Positions 40,598 through 48,612 of a stretch of DNA of 64,000 nt are shown piece after piece. The stretch spans positions 1 through 64,000 of the forward strand of contig NZ_JAFCGY010000029.1 in assembly GCF_016836705.1 (NCBI RefSeq), in the 5' to 3' direction. Each line of letters begins with the position of its first letter. The first letter of the stretch is position 1. The notes beneath the pieces were generated by a model. It made no database searches. It was given only the letters and a program-made list of their open reading frames with translations, and was not told where the DNA came from. This DNA is from Mesorhizobium caraganae. Its GTDB lineage: Bacteria; Pseudomonadota; Alphaproteobacteria; Rhizobiales; Rhizobiaceae. Position numbers and translations under genes: made by a program.

Positions 40598-41209
40598 ATG
40601 ACCGACTTCATCATCTTGCCGGGCAGCGGCGGATCGGGCGAGGCCCATTGGCAGACACGCTGGCAGCAGGCCAATCCGGCGATGCGCCGCTTCAGCCCGG
40701 CTAGCTGGGACCTGCCGGATTTCGACGACTGGGTGGCAGCGCTGGAGCGTGCGGTGTCGCAGGCAAAGTCGCCACCAATCCTCGTCGCCCACAGCCTCAG
40801 CTGCCTGCTGGTCGCACATTGGCAGACGGTGTCGAGCCGCCAGGTCGGCGGCGCGTTCCTTGTTGCGGTTCCCGATCCGGCATCGTCCGCCTATCCCGCT
40901 TACGCAATTCCCTTCGCCGACACGCCGTGCGACTCGTTCCGCTTTCCTTCGCTGATCGTCGCCAGCACCAATGATCCTTACGACCCGCATCGCTATGCCG
41001 TGGCGAAGGCCGGGCAATGGGGCAGCGCGCTGCATATGGCCGGGCCGCTCGGCCACATCAACAGCGACAGCGGGCTGGGCGACTGGCCGGCGGGAATGGA
41101 GCTGCTGATGGCTTTCGTCGGAAGCATCGACTTGAAGGGCGATGGTCGAGCATCGGCTGACGCCGACGGCCGCTCGTCTTCGCACAATGTCCTGAATTCA
41201 GCTGGCTAG
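40598..41209 (+). CDS. RBBP9/YdeN-type alpha/beta hydrolase
   Basis: A 203-residue serine hydrolase. IILPGSGGSGEAHWQTRWQ opens the protein as in the RBBP9/YdeN family; the nucleophile elbow is AHSLSCLL (Ser near residue 65), the acid is in ASTNDPYDPH and the catalytic His in GPLGHINSDSGLGDWPAG. Substrate unknown. The last 30 residues are a polar tail. Divergent from the Lrp-type gene and a probable target; overlaps the convergent zinc-knuckle gene by 12 bases. GGAGACAGG precedes the ATG. Confidence 0.87.
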   Translation: MTDFIILPGSGGSGEAHWQTRWQQANPAMRRFSPASWDLPDFDDWVAALERAVSQAKSPPILVAHSLSCLLVAHWQTVSSRQVGGAFLVAVPDPASSAYPAYAIPFADTPCDSFRFPSLIVASTNDPYDPHRYAVAKAGQWGSALHMAGPLGHINSDSGLGDWPAGMELLMAFVGSIDLKGDGRASADADGRSSSHNVLNSAG

Positions 41210-41371
41210 AAATCTTTCACGCGAAGAATCCTGCTCCTGCTCCTGCTGCTCCTCCCGCTCCTTCCGCTGCCGCTCGGCGTCGGCCTTGCGCTTCGGGCAA
41301 TCCTCGTAGTCGTGGTCGCGCGAGCCGCAATAGGAGCAGCATTTTGCCGGCGTGTCGGGGCGAAGTATCAT
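41198..41371 (-). CDS. Small CCHC zinc-knuckle protein
   Basis: A 57-residue protein with a CCHC zinc knuckle, CSYCGSRDHDYEDC (Cx2Cx4Hx4C), followed by a highly charged helical tail (KRKADAERQRKEREEQQEQEQ). Zinc knuckles bind single-stranded nucleic acid in retroviral and eukaryotic proteins and are rare in bacteria. ATG 41371 or 41377 may be the start; no strong ribosome site was seen. Lies about 110 bases downstream of the SDR gene in the same direction. Confidence 0.65.
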   Translation of the reverse strand: MILRPDTPAKCCSYCGSRDHDYEDCPKRKADAERQRKEREEQQEQEQDSSRERFLAS

Positions 41372-41479
41372 GGCCATGCACAAGAATGCACGAAAAGTCA
41401 TCCGGTTGCAGCAGCGTCTTCGACGTCGCTGCTCGGATGCGTGTCTTGCGCTCCGAAAGAGCCGGGCCAGCCCTGCCCT

Positions 41480-42445
41480 TCAATAGCCGCCGACGATCGG
41501 CAGGATTTCGCCGGTGATGTAGCTCGAGCATTGCGGCGAGGCCAGGAACACATAGGCCGGTGCGATCTCTTCGGGCTGGGCCGGGCGCTTCATCGGCGTC
41601 TTGGCGCCGAACTGCGAAACATCGGCCGCCTGTTTGTCGGACGGGTTGAGCGGCGTCCACACCGGTCCCGGCGCCACCGCGTTGACGCGGATGCCCTTGC
41701 CGATCAGATTGCCAGAGAGCGCGCGGGTGAAGGCGTGGATGCCGCCCTTGGTCATCGAATAGTCGACCAGTTCCTTCGAGCCGTCTATGCCGGTGACCGA
41801 GCCGGTGTTGACGATGGCCGAACCCGGCTGCATATGCGCCACCGCCTCCTGAGCCATGTGGAAATAGCCGTAGAGGTTGGTCTTCAGCGTGGTGTCGAAA
41901 TGCTCCTCGGTGAGGTCGGCGAAATCGGCCGAGTGGACCTGGAAGGCGGCGTTGTTGACCAGCACGTCCAGCTTGCCGAGTTGCTTGACCGTGCGCTCCA
42001 CCGCGTGGCGGCAGAAGGCGCGGCTGGCGACATCGCCGCGCAGCGCCAGGCAGCGCCGGCCCTCGGCCTCGACCGCCTGCCTGGTCACTTCGGCATCCCT
42101 GTCTTCGCTGAGATAGACGATGGCGACGTCGGCGCCTTCGCGCGCAAACAAGACTGCCACGGCGCGGCCGATGCCGGAATCGCCGCCGGTGATCAGCGCC
42201 ACCTTGCCGTCGAGCTTCCTCGATCCCTGCCAGAACGGCGCATCATAAAGCGGCGCCGGCTTGATCTCGCCTTCCTCGCCGGGCTTGGGATGGTGCTGCT
42301 TCGGAAAAGGCGGCTCGGGATAGAGCCGGGCGCCGGCCTGCATGGCGGCGTCAGGTTTGGCTTTCGCCTTGTTGCGGTCGTCGGCGTCGACCTTGCGTTG
42401 CACGCCGCGCTGCTTGCGCACCGCCTTCGAGGTTTCGGTCAGCAT
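41480..42445 (-). CDS. SDR family oxidoreductase (YhdF/YghA-type)
   Basis: A 321-residue short-chain dehydrogenase with a 75-residue N-terminal extension rich in Lys, Pro and Arg (PPFPKQHHPKPGEEGEIKP) typical of the YghA/general-stress subgroup. NAD(P)-binding TGGDSGIGRAVA, NNAAFQVH, and catalytic Ser-Tyr-Lys in GSVTG and YSMTKGG are all present; the C-terminus ITGEILPIVGGY closes the fold. Such proteins reduce aldehydes or alcohols and are often induced by stress. AAGGAGAATCCC precedes ATG 42445. Three tandem 17-base repeats lie just upstream. Confidence 0.9.
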   Translation of the reverse strand: MLTETSKAVRKQRGVQRKVDADDRNKAKAKPDAAMQAGARLYPEPPFPKQHHPKPGEEGEIKPAPLYDAPFWQGSRKLDGKVALITGGDSGIGRAVAVLFAREGADVAIVYLSEDRDAEVTRQAVEAEGRRCLALRGDVASRAFCRHAVERTVKQLGKLDVLVNNAAFQVHSADFADLTEEHFDTTLKTNLYGYFHMAQEAVAHMQPGSAIVNTGSVTGIDGSKELVDYSMTKGGIHAFTRALSGNLIGKGIRVNAVAPGPVWTPLNPSDKQAADVSQFGAKTPMKRPAQPEEIAPAYVFLASPQCSSYITGEILPIVGGY

Positions 42446-42481
42446 GGGATTCTCCTTCCTTGTCGGAGGACAACGCGCTCC

Positions 42482-42532
42482 GAGCAAAAAGGTTGGCCGA
42501 GCAAAAAGGTTGGCCGGGCAAAAAGGTTGACG
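42482..42532. repeat. Three tandem 17-bp repeats upstream of the SDR gene
   Basis: Two identical 17-base units, GAGCAAAAAGGTTGGCC (42482-42498 and 42499-42515), and a third with three changes (42516-42532). They lie 36 bases before the SDR start codon, in the promoter or leader. Could be tandem regulator sites or a length-variable tract. Confidence 0.85.
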
Positions 42533-42653
42533 GCAGGCTTTGCGCACAAGCGGTCGCATTCGTCCGGCCTACATCAAAGTTAAATGCGAGGCACAGGCGT
42601 CAGGTGCTAGGTGAGTGAAAAAGGGGGGACTCTAAAACTCTAGGGAGGAGTCC

Positions 42654-42830
42654 ATGGAGGTTCGAAATCTGGTTGCCAAACTGTCGGCCGCACTGCTGCG
42701 CCGGCGCGCCGCATCGCCGCCAATACTGTTCAGACCAATCCGCAACTCGCTCGCCGACATCCCCTTGAAGTCGCAGTCGCGACCGCCCTACCGGCCGCGC
42801 CAACCGATCCGGCCGGCCAGCAACATGTAG
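42654..42830 (+). CDS. Small basic hypothetical protein
   Basis: A 58-residue, Arg/Pro-rich protein: EVRNLVAKLSAALLRRRAAS, then DIPLKSQSRPPYRPRQPIRP. The N-terminal third may form an amphipathic helix; the rest is disordered and positively charged. AGGGAGGAG lies 5 bases before the ATG, an unusually strong ribosome site, which is the main support. First of three same-strand small genes. Confidence 0.6.
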   Translation: MEVRNLVAKLSAALLRRRAASPPILFRPIRNSLADIPLKSQSRPPYRPRQPIRPASNM

Positions 42831-42897
42831 CCTTCGCAAGCTGCAACCACTTCGCGATTTCCTCGTTTATGGCGATCCCGATTCACGGAGGCTGTCC

Positions 42898-43008
42898 ATG
42901 AAATCGATACCAACAAACAACCCCGTCCTGGTTCTGGGCGCCGCTGCCTTCCTGGTCGCGCCTTTCGCCGGGCTTTTGTGGCGGACGCGGGAATGGATCG
43001 GATGGTGA
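42898..43008 (+). CDS. Tiny single-pass membrane protein
   Basis: A 36-residue protein with one hydrophobic helix (VLVLGAAAFLVAPFAGLLW) and a polar C-terminus RTREWIGW. ACGGAGG precedes the ATG. Ends 7 bases before the DUF982 gene, so the two are likely cotranscribed. Confidence 0.6.
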   Translation: MKSIPTNNPVLVLGAAAFLVAPFAGLLWRTREWIGW

Positions 43009-43015
43009 ATTTCTC

Positions 43016-43321
43016 ATGAGCCGATTTCTTCCCCTGACGATCAAATTCGTGGACGGCAGTACCATGACGGTGTCGTCGATCGCCGACGCCAACAGGGCGC
43101 TGGACGGAAAGTGGAAGAACAAGGACGCTCAGGCCTACAAGGCGGCCGTCAGGCTGGTGGATGATGCGCTGAACGGAATTTGCCGCCCGGCCATTGCCTT
43201 CGCCGCTTTCAAGAATGCCGCCGATCAACAGGGCTTGCTGAAGCCGGCGAAGCCAAGCGCCGCCCTTGCCATGCTCGACGAATTGGCGTCGCTGAACGGA
43301 CATCATTCAAAGCCAGGCTGA
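43016..43321 (+). CDS. DUF982 family small protein
   Basis: A 101-residue protein fitting DUF982, a family almost confined to Rhizobiales: LTIKFVDGSTMTVSSIADANRAL, then KAAVRLVDDALNGICRPAIAF and AFKNAADQQGLL. Function unknown; members are often found in multiple copies on accessory regions. Closely follows the tiny membrane protein gene, convergent with the Crp/Fnr gene. Confidence 0.8.
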   Translation: MSRFLPLTIKFVDGSTMTVSSIADANRALDGKWKNKDAQAYKAAVRLVDDALNGICRPAIAFAAFKNAADQQGLLKPAKPSAALAMLDELASLNGHHSKPG

Positions 43322-43347
43322 GGCGCGTCCCTTCGGACGCCGATGAC

Positions 43348-44067
43348 CTATCTCGGCTCGCGGTTCATGCTGAGATAGGTCGGGTCGAACTCGGCGATCT
43401 CGACAAGCCGCTGCCACTCCAGGATCGTCACCATGTGGTTTGCCCAGCCGATGACGCCGAGCCTGCGCAGCGCGCCGATGACCCGGTTCATGTGAACGAT
43501 CGACAGCCCCAGCACGTCGGCCAGTTCGGCCTGCGACAAAGGCAGACGGAAACTCATGCCATTGGTCTGCTTGACCACTTGAAGCCGGACGAACAGCTCG
43601 CACACCAGATGCGCCAGATGCGAGGTCTTGGATCGCCTGCCCATGGCCACGATCCATTCACGGTGGATGGCGCCGTCGACGAGTGTGTCCAGCCACAGCA
43701 ACCGGGTCAGATGAGGCGCCTGTTCGGTGATGGCGCGCAGCCGGCTGTGGTCGGCGGCGATGACCCGGCATGGCGAGAGCGCGATGATGCCATGGTCCAT
43801 GGTCTTGAGCAGAAAGGCGTGCAGGTCGACAAAATCGCCAGGCACCTGCAGCGAGGTGAATTGCCGGCCGCCATCCTCCAGCACCTTGTAGCGCGCCGCC
43901 AGACCTTCGATGATGAGCGTGCTGTAGCCGGGTCTCGATCCCTCCGGAACGATGTCCTGGCCAGTGGCAAAATCCATCTCGACCATCATGGCGCCGGCCA
44001 GCAGCCCCTTCTCCTCTTCAGAGAGGGCGTCATGCTGGCCAAGGTTTAGATAAAGAGATTCCAGCAT
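43348..44067 (-). CDS. Crp/Fnr family transcriptional regulator
   Basis: A 239-residue regulator with an N-terminal cyclic-nucleotide-binding-type barrel (PGYSTLIIEGLAARYKVLEDG; VPGDFVDLHAFLL) and a C-terminal winged HTH (LPLSQAELADVLGLSIVHMNRVIGALRRLG). It lacks the Cys cluster of FNR, so it is not an iron-sulfur oxygen sensor. This rhizobial subgroup is abundant and mostly uncharacterised. Divergent from the DUF6894 gene across about 180 bases. Confidence 0.9.
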   Translation of the reverse strand: MLESLYLNLGQHDALSEEEKGLLAGAMMVEMDFATGQDIVPEGSRPGYSTLIIEGLAARYKVLEDGGRQFTSLQVPGDFVDLHAFLLKTMDHGIIALSPCRVIAADHSRLRAITEQAPHLTRLLWLDTLVDGAIHREWIVAMGRRSKTSHLAHLVCELFVRLQVVKQTNGMSFRLPLSQAELADVLGLSIVHMNRVIGALRRLGVIGWANHMVTILEWQRLVEIAEFDPTYLSMNREPR

Positions 44068-44201
44068 TGAGGAGTTCTTCCATCCGGGATCGGTTGCTGT
44101 GGCTCAACGCCGGAGATCGGGTGCGGTTGCACTCAGCCGGGCATGGCGTCCGTTTTAGCCTGGCGGTGACGGTGAGAAATCTGTTTGAGAATCAGCCGGA
44201 T

Positions 44202-44226
44202 GGAACCATGGCTACGGACAGGGGTT
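44202..44226 (+). promoter_or_regulatory. EcfG-like promoter (GGAAC-N16-GGTT)
   Basis: GGAAC (44202-44206) and GGTT (44223-44226) with a 16-base spacer, just before the DUF6894 gene; identical in form to the site at 24080. Its position rules out the ATG at 44236 as a well-spaced start and favours 44254. Confidence 0.5.
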
Positions 44227-44253
44227 TAGCGTCTCATGCAGGATGCTTACGCC

Positions 44254-44484
44254 ATGGAACGGTTCTACTTCGATCTCTACAACACCGAAAACCAGATCGA
44301 TGAAGAGGGGCAGCTCTTCCCAAGTCGTGAGCGCGCGGGTGCCGAGGCGCTGCGCATATTGCACGATGTCGCGCGCGACGAGATGCCGGAGGGCGAGCAC
44401 CGGCGGATCACCGTCAAGATGCTGAACGAGAACAGGGAGCAGATCTTCGAAGCGTCGCTGACCATGGCGTCGTTGTGGAGTTGA
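44254..44484 (+). CDS. DUF6894 family small protein
   Basis: A 76-residue protein with the DUF6894 pattern: MERFYFDLYNTENQIDEEGQ at the start, then ERAGAEALRILHDVARDEMP and ITVKMLNENREQIFEASLTM. The F-FD-------D--G motif with a following helix is shared with many short rhizobial proteins of unknown function. ATG 44254 is preferred over 44236 because AGGAT lies before it and an EcfG-like promoter ends at 44226. Confidence 0.78.
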   Translation: MERFYFDLYNTENQIDEEGQLFPSRERAGAEALRILHDVARDEMPEGEHRRITVKMLNENREQIFEASLTMASLWS

Positions 44485-44512
44485 GCGTCGGCCGCCCTGT
44501 CGACCACGGCAT

Positions 44513-44537
44513 GGAACCTCTTGCCCTCCCCTCTGTT
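44513..44537 (+). promoter_or_regulatory. EcfG-like promoter (GGAAC-N16-TGTT)
   Basis: GGAAC (44513-44517) and TGTT (44534-44537) with a 16-base spacer, 62 bases before the next gene start. Fourth site of this form in the window. Confidence 0.5.
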
Positions 44538-44598
44538 TCCTAAGGGAGGCCCAGCGGCAGGAGCTGCTGGCCAGCTAATTGATTGGAGGCACGAACCC

Positions 44599-45099
44599 AT
44601 GTCCCTGCAAAAGCTTCATCCCGAGCAGGTCGACGCGACACGCGACCATGCCTATTCGACCTTTGCCCCGGCGCTCATCGGTTCGCTGACCAAGCGACTG
44701 GCGCGCTGCCAGGGAGCCAAGGAACTGAGCGACGTGGAAAAATCGCTGATCCGCCTGATCGAAAACGCCGACGTCGATGAGCCGCAAGCCGAGGCGATGA
44801 AAGAGTTTGCCATCGAGTTGGTGGTGTCGACGATATCGGAGGCCCGCGCCCACCCCGACAGCAAGAGTGACGTCGAGGCCGTCGGCGAGCGCCGCGCGGA
44901 GGGCCGCTCGGAGAATCCCGACACGCTTGAAGAACAGCTCCAATCCGGGCTCGAGGATAGCTTTCCGGCAAGTGATCCGCCGGCCGTTGTCTCAACCTCG
45001 ATCTCCGGCGGGTCGAAGGATCTTGTCGGCACCGACGAGGTGTTGCGCCGCAAGAAAGAGGCCGCGCAGCGCAAGCAGGAAAAGGCCGACGCCAGCTAA
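44599..45099 (+). CDS. Hypothetical protein with SFPASDPPA motif
   Basis: A 166-residue soluble protein. The N-terminal 100 residues are helical (AYSTFAPALIGSLTKRLARC; DVEKSLIRLIENADVDEP). The C-terminal part carries EEQLQSGLEDSFPASDPPAV, a short motif found at the ends of many small proteobacterial stress-related proteins, followed by a Lys-rich tail. TTGGAGGC precedes ATG 44599. Under an EcfG-like promoter. No enzymatic function is implied. Confidence 0.75.
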   Translation: MSLQKLHPEQVDATRDHAYSTFAPALIGSLTKRLARCQGAKELSDVEKSLIRLIENADVDEPQAEAMKEFAIELVVSTISEARAHPDSKSDVEAVGERRAEGRSENPDTLEEQLQSGLEDSFPASDPPAVVSTSISGGSKDLVGTDEVLRRKKEAAQRKQEKADAS

Positions 45100-45185
45100 G
45101 CTGAGGACTGCTCTCAAGCAGGCATGCGGATGACGACTGCCCGCATCACGTAGACGAAGGGACACGTAAACGAAGGGAGAAGACA

Positions 45186-45503
45186 ATGCCGCGTGGAGAT
45201 AAATCGAAATATACCGACAAGCAGGAGCGTAAAGCCGACCACATCGCCGAAGGCTACGAGCATCGAGGCGTCTCTGAAAAAGAGGCCGAACGTCGTGCTT
45301 GGGCGACGGTGAACAAAGACGATGGCGGCGGCAAGAAGGAAGGCGGTTCGGGCCGCGGCAAAGATACCGGTCATCCGGCCGCGCACAAGGGCGGCAAGCT
45401 CGGCGGCAAGGCGTCAGCCTCGCGCTCTTCGGCCAGCAAGTCGGCATCGGCAAAGAAGGCCGCAGCAACTCGCAAGCGCAACGATAGCCACGCGCACCGC
45501 TGA
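45186..45503 (+). CDS. Small basic protein, 'plasmid stabilization protein' type
   Basis: A 105-residue protein: PRGDKSKYTDKQERKADHIA, then GYEHRGVSEKEAERRAWATVNK and a Lys/Ser/Ala/Gly-rich tail (KSASAKKAAATRKRNDSHAH). The N-terminal part is widely conserved in bacteria under the name plasmid stabilization protein, though evidence for that role is thin; the tail resembles histone H1-like DNA-binding segments. GGGAGAAGAC precedes the ATG. It continues the stress-type gene run. Confidence 0.8.
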   Translation: MPRGDKSKYTDKQERKADHIAEGYEHRGVSEKEAERRAWATVNKDDGGGKKEGGSGRGKDTGHPAAHKGGKLGGKASASRSSASKSASAKKAAATRKRNDSHAHR

Positions 45504-45660
45504 GTGCTGATCTCCCACAAGGAAGATCGTCCTCTTGCACACGTGATGGACCGGTGCGCCGAACTTTCAGGCCAAGACATCATGCCTTGAGCTTAACGGT
45601 CGGGTGATGGTGACCGAATTTTCTCACCGGCGAGTTGCCCCTTCAACTGGGGCTCGCCCG

Positions 45661-47754
45661 TCAGCCGAACCGCTTGCGCGGCGCCTCGGCGCTCGCCCTT
45701 GCCACGATCGCCTCCAGCGGCTCCGGCCGGTGCAGCAGGAAACCCTGGCCGTAGGCGACGCCCATGTCGCGTAAAATGTCGAGCGCGGCCTGCTCTTCGA
45801 TCTTTTCGGCCACCACCGCGCAGCCGAGGCTTTTGGCGATGCCCGCAATGGCTGAGACGATCTCTCGGTCGAACCGGCTTTGCGCGATGTTTTCGATGAA
45901 CGAGCCGTCGATCTTGATCTGATCGACAGGAAAGCGCCTGAGATATTCGAACGAGCTCATGCCGGCGCCGAAATCGTCGAGACTGACGCGGCATTGCCGC
46001 TCGCGCGCCTTGCGTACAAACTGTTCTGCGGCGTCGAAATTGGTGACGGCGGCGGTCTCAGTGATCTCGAAGCCGACGGCCGAATGCGGCGCGCCGGTCT
46101 CGGCGATGACGGCGTCGACGAAATCCCACAGCAGCGGGTCGCTCAGTGTCTGCGCCGACAGGTTGAAGCCGAGCGTGATGGCGCCCGATTTCATGGCCGG
46201 GCCATGCTGCGACAGTGCAGTCCTGATGATCCAGCGGTCGAGCCGTGAGGCAATGCCGAAGCGCTCGGCGACCGGAATGAACTCGCCCGGCGGGATAAGC
46301 TTGCCATTGCGCCCGGCAAGCCGCGCCAGCACTTCGACATGACGGCTCTCCCGCCAGGGTTTCCCGAGCAGATGAATCTCCTGGCCGAACAGTTTCAACC
46401 GTCCGTCGTCCATGGCGTCGACGGTGTCGGCGGCGACACGCGCCGCGTTGAGGCCGCCGGAGCCCGAGGCCGAGTCAGCCGAAAACACAGCAAAGCGGTT
46501 GCGCCCCGCAGCCTTGGCCGCATAGCAGGCGTCGTCGGCGCAGGCCAGCGCATCGGCCACCGTCGTGGTGGTGTCGTCGACAAAGGCGATGCCGATGCTG
46601 GCCGCAAGCTTGCGCGACGTGGCCGGCAGGCCGAGGTCGGCGTCGCGCACCGCCGCAAGGATTGCGCCGGCCAGCGTCTCGGCCGCGGCCGGCTGGCAAT
46701 TGGGAACCAGCAGCGCGAACTCGTCGCCGCCCAGGCGCGCGGCGCGCGCCGATAACGGCAGGCAGCCCAATATGCCGCCAGCGACACCCTTCAGCGCCAG
46801 GTCGCCGGCGGCGTGGCCGGCAAAGTCGTTGAGCGCCTTGAAGTAGTCGAGATCGACATAAAACACCGCCAGCGGCAGAAGCCGCGCGGTGGCGATGTGG
46901 ACGGCCAGCAGCCGGTCGAATGCAGCGCGGTTCAGCAAACCGGTCAGCGCATCGTGGTGCGCGGCGTAGGCGAGTTCGCGTTCGCGCTTCTTGTCCTCGG
47001 TGATGTCGCGCACGGTGCCGAGAATCTGGCCCGCGGAGTCGGGAGCTGCGATGAAGCGCACCAGCGATTCGACATGACGGATTTCGCCGTCTCGCCGGAT
47101 GATGCGGTATTGCGAGGCAATGACTGCGTCGGTCGCAAGCGGCAGATGGGCGCGCTCGGTGGTGTCCTTGTCGTCGGGGTGGAGATAGGTGTGCCAGAGG
47201 TCGGCGGCCACCTCGTCAGTGTCTGCGACGAGGCCGAAGATCTCCCTGGTGCGCGCGTCCCAGTAGCTCTTGTTGGCGTCGATATCGTGATGCCAGATGC
47301 CGGTGCCGCTGGCCGCCAGCGCCAGGCGGAAACGCACATTGACCCGCTCCAGTTCGGCTTCGGCCTCTTTCTGCCGGCTGATATCGGTCTGAACGCCCAT
47401 CAGCCTGACCGGCCGGCCAGTCTCGTCACGCTCGACAATGCCGCCGCGGTCGAGCACCCAGATCCAGTGGCCGTCCTTGTGTCTCAGGCGCAGCTCGGTC
47501 TCGATCGAAGTGGTCAGGCCGGCAATGTGCCGCTCGCCGCTGGCCAGCGCCCGCTCGCGATCGTCGGGATGCGTCAGTTGCAGCCAGAGGTCGCCGGTGT
47601 TGGCAAGCTCGCCATCCTCATAGCCCAGCATGTGCGACCAGGTCGGCGAATAGAAACAGTCGCCGCTCAAAATATCCCAGTCCCATACGCCCAGATGAGC
47701 GCGTTCGAGCGCAAGCGCCCAGAACTCTCCATTGCGTATTTTATCTTCAGCCAT
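45661..47754 (-). CDS. PAS-PAS-GGDEF-EAL cyclic-di-GMP protein
   Basis: A 697-residue soluble protein. Two PAS/PAC domains (about residues 5-130 and 140-270; HLGVWDWDILSGDCFYSP and GTGIWHHDIDANKSYWD) precede a GGDEF domain with intact ARLGGDEFALLVP and an EAL-type domain. The EAL signature reads EVLARL; DDFGAGMSSFEYL, KIDGSFI and VVAEKIEE (usually VAEGVE) are recognisable, so phosphodiesterase activity is plausible but not certain. Such dual proteins switch motility and biofilm. ATG 47754 is preferred over an in-frame TTG. Confidence 0.9.
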   Translation of the reverse strand: MAEDKIRNGEFWALALERAHLGVWDWDILSGDCFYSPTWSHMLGYEDGELANTGDLWLQLTHPDDRERALASGERHIAGLTTSIETELRLRHKDGHWIWVLDRGGIVERDETGRPVRLMGVQTDISRQKEAEAELERVNVRFRLALAASGTGIWHHDIDANKSYWDARTREIFGLVADTDEVAADLWHTYLHPDDKDTTERAHLPLATDAVIASQYRIIRRDGEIRHVESLVRFIAAPDSAGQILGTVRDITEDKKRERELAYAAHHDALTGLLNRAAFDRLLAVHIATARLLPLAVFYVDLDYFKALNDFAGHAAGDLALKGVAGGILGCLPLSARAARLGGDEFALLVPNCQPAAAETLAGAILAAVRDADLGLPATSRKLAASIGIAFVDDTTTTVADALACADDACYAAKAAGRNRFAVFSADSASGSGGLNAARVAADTVDAMDDGRLKLFGQEIHLLGKPWRESRHVEVLARLAGRNGKLIPPGEFIPVAERFGIASRLDRWIIRTALSQHGPAMKSGAITLGFNLSAQTLSDPLLWDFVDAVIAETGAPHSAVGFEITETAAVTNFDAAEQFVRKARERQCRVSLDDFGAGMSSFEYLRRFPVDQIKIDGSFIENIAQSRFDREIVSAIAGIAKSLGCAVVAEKIEEQAALDILRDMGVAYGQGFLLHRPEPLEAIVARASAEAPRKRFG

Positions 47755-47896
47755 GCCCTGGTTTCGTCCACCCCATCGCCGCAATTGTACACGGAAGCAG
47801 ACAAGAAACCGTTACCGGATGCGTGCGCATACGAGGCGCAAAGCCTGCAACCGTGCCGGATCATGCCGCGAGACTTCATCATGCGATCGGGATCCA

Positions 47897-48454
47897 TCAT
47901 GCCATGGGCGCCCTGATTATGCCCGTCCGGCCCGGCCCGGGTTCGACAATCCTTATCGCGCGGCGGCGCGCATTGTCCTCGAGCAGGCCGCGCAGTTCCT
48001 CGCGGCCACGCGCGATGCGCGACATCAGCGTGCCGGCCGGCACGCCAAGCATCTCGGCGGCCTCGGCGTAGGAAAAGCCCTCGATGGCGACCATGGTCAG
48101 CGCGGCACGGCGGTCGGGGCCGATCGCCTGCAGCGCATCGATGATCTCGCGCGCCGCGACGTTGTCCAGCTGGTCGGCGGGAGAGGCCTGCACCTCGCCG
48201 GCTTCCAGCGGCAGCATCGAGGCCTCGCCACGCCGGTTCACCTTGCGCATCTGGTCGATGAACAGATGATGCATGATCGTGAACAGCCATTTTCGCGGGC
48301 TCTCTCCCGTCTGCCAGTTGTCCAGCCGCAGCAGCGCCCGTTCGAGGCAGTCCTGGACGAGATCGTCGGCGGAATCGCGGTCGCGCAGCAGGGAGCGCGC
48401 ATAGCGCCGCAGACGCGGGATTTCGTCGAGGATGGCTCTCTGCTTTTCGTCCAT
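47897..48454 (-). CDS. ECF-type RNA polymerase sigma factor (second)
   Basis: A 185-residue sigma factor: region 2 in RRYARSLLRDRDSADDLVQDCLERAL and KWLFTIMHHLFIDQMRK, region 4 in IGPDRRAALTMVAIEGFSYAEAAEMLGVPAGTLMSRIARGREEL (given in part: EGFSYAEAAEMLGVPAGTL). The RRYARSLLRD-ADDLVQDCLERAL form is the one seen in EcfG-related and other alphaproteobacterial ECF groups. No NepR/PhyR or anti-sigma gene is adjacent. AAGGTC precedes ATG 48454; a longer frame to 48589 lacks a ribosome site. Confidence 0.88.
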   Translation of the reverse strand: MDEKQRAILDEIPRLRRYARSLLRDRDSADDLVQDCLERALLRLDNWQTGESPRKWLFTIMHHLFIDQMRKVNRRGEASMLPLEAGEVQASPADQLDNVAAREIIDALQAIGPDRRAALTMVAIEGFSYAEAAEMLGVPAGTLMSRIARGREELRGLLEDNARRRAIRIVEPGPGRTGIIRAPMA

Positions 48455-48612
48455 GACCTTGTTGTCTTCGTTGTCGGCTTGTCGCCGATGCAAAACCGCT
48501 GCGCCCTCGGGTCGAGCCCGAGGGCAGCTTCGGCCAGCATGAAAGTTCCTCTGTTCGTGCATGTCGTTTGCTCCAAAAACGCGACGCACTTTTTAGGCAA
48601 CAGGCATGATGT

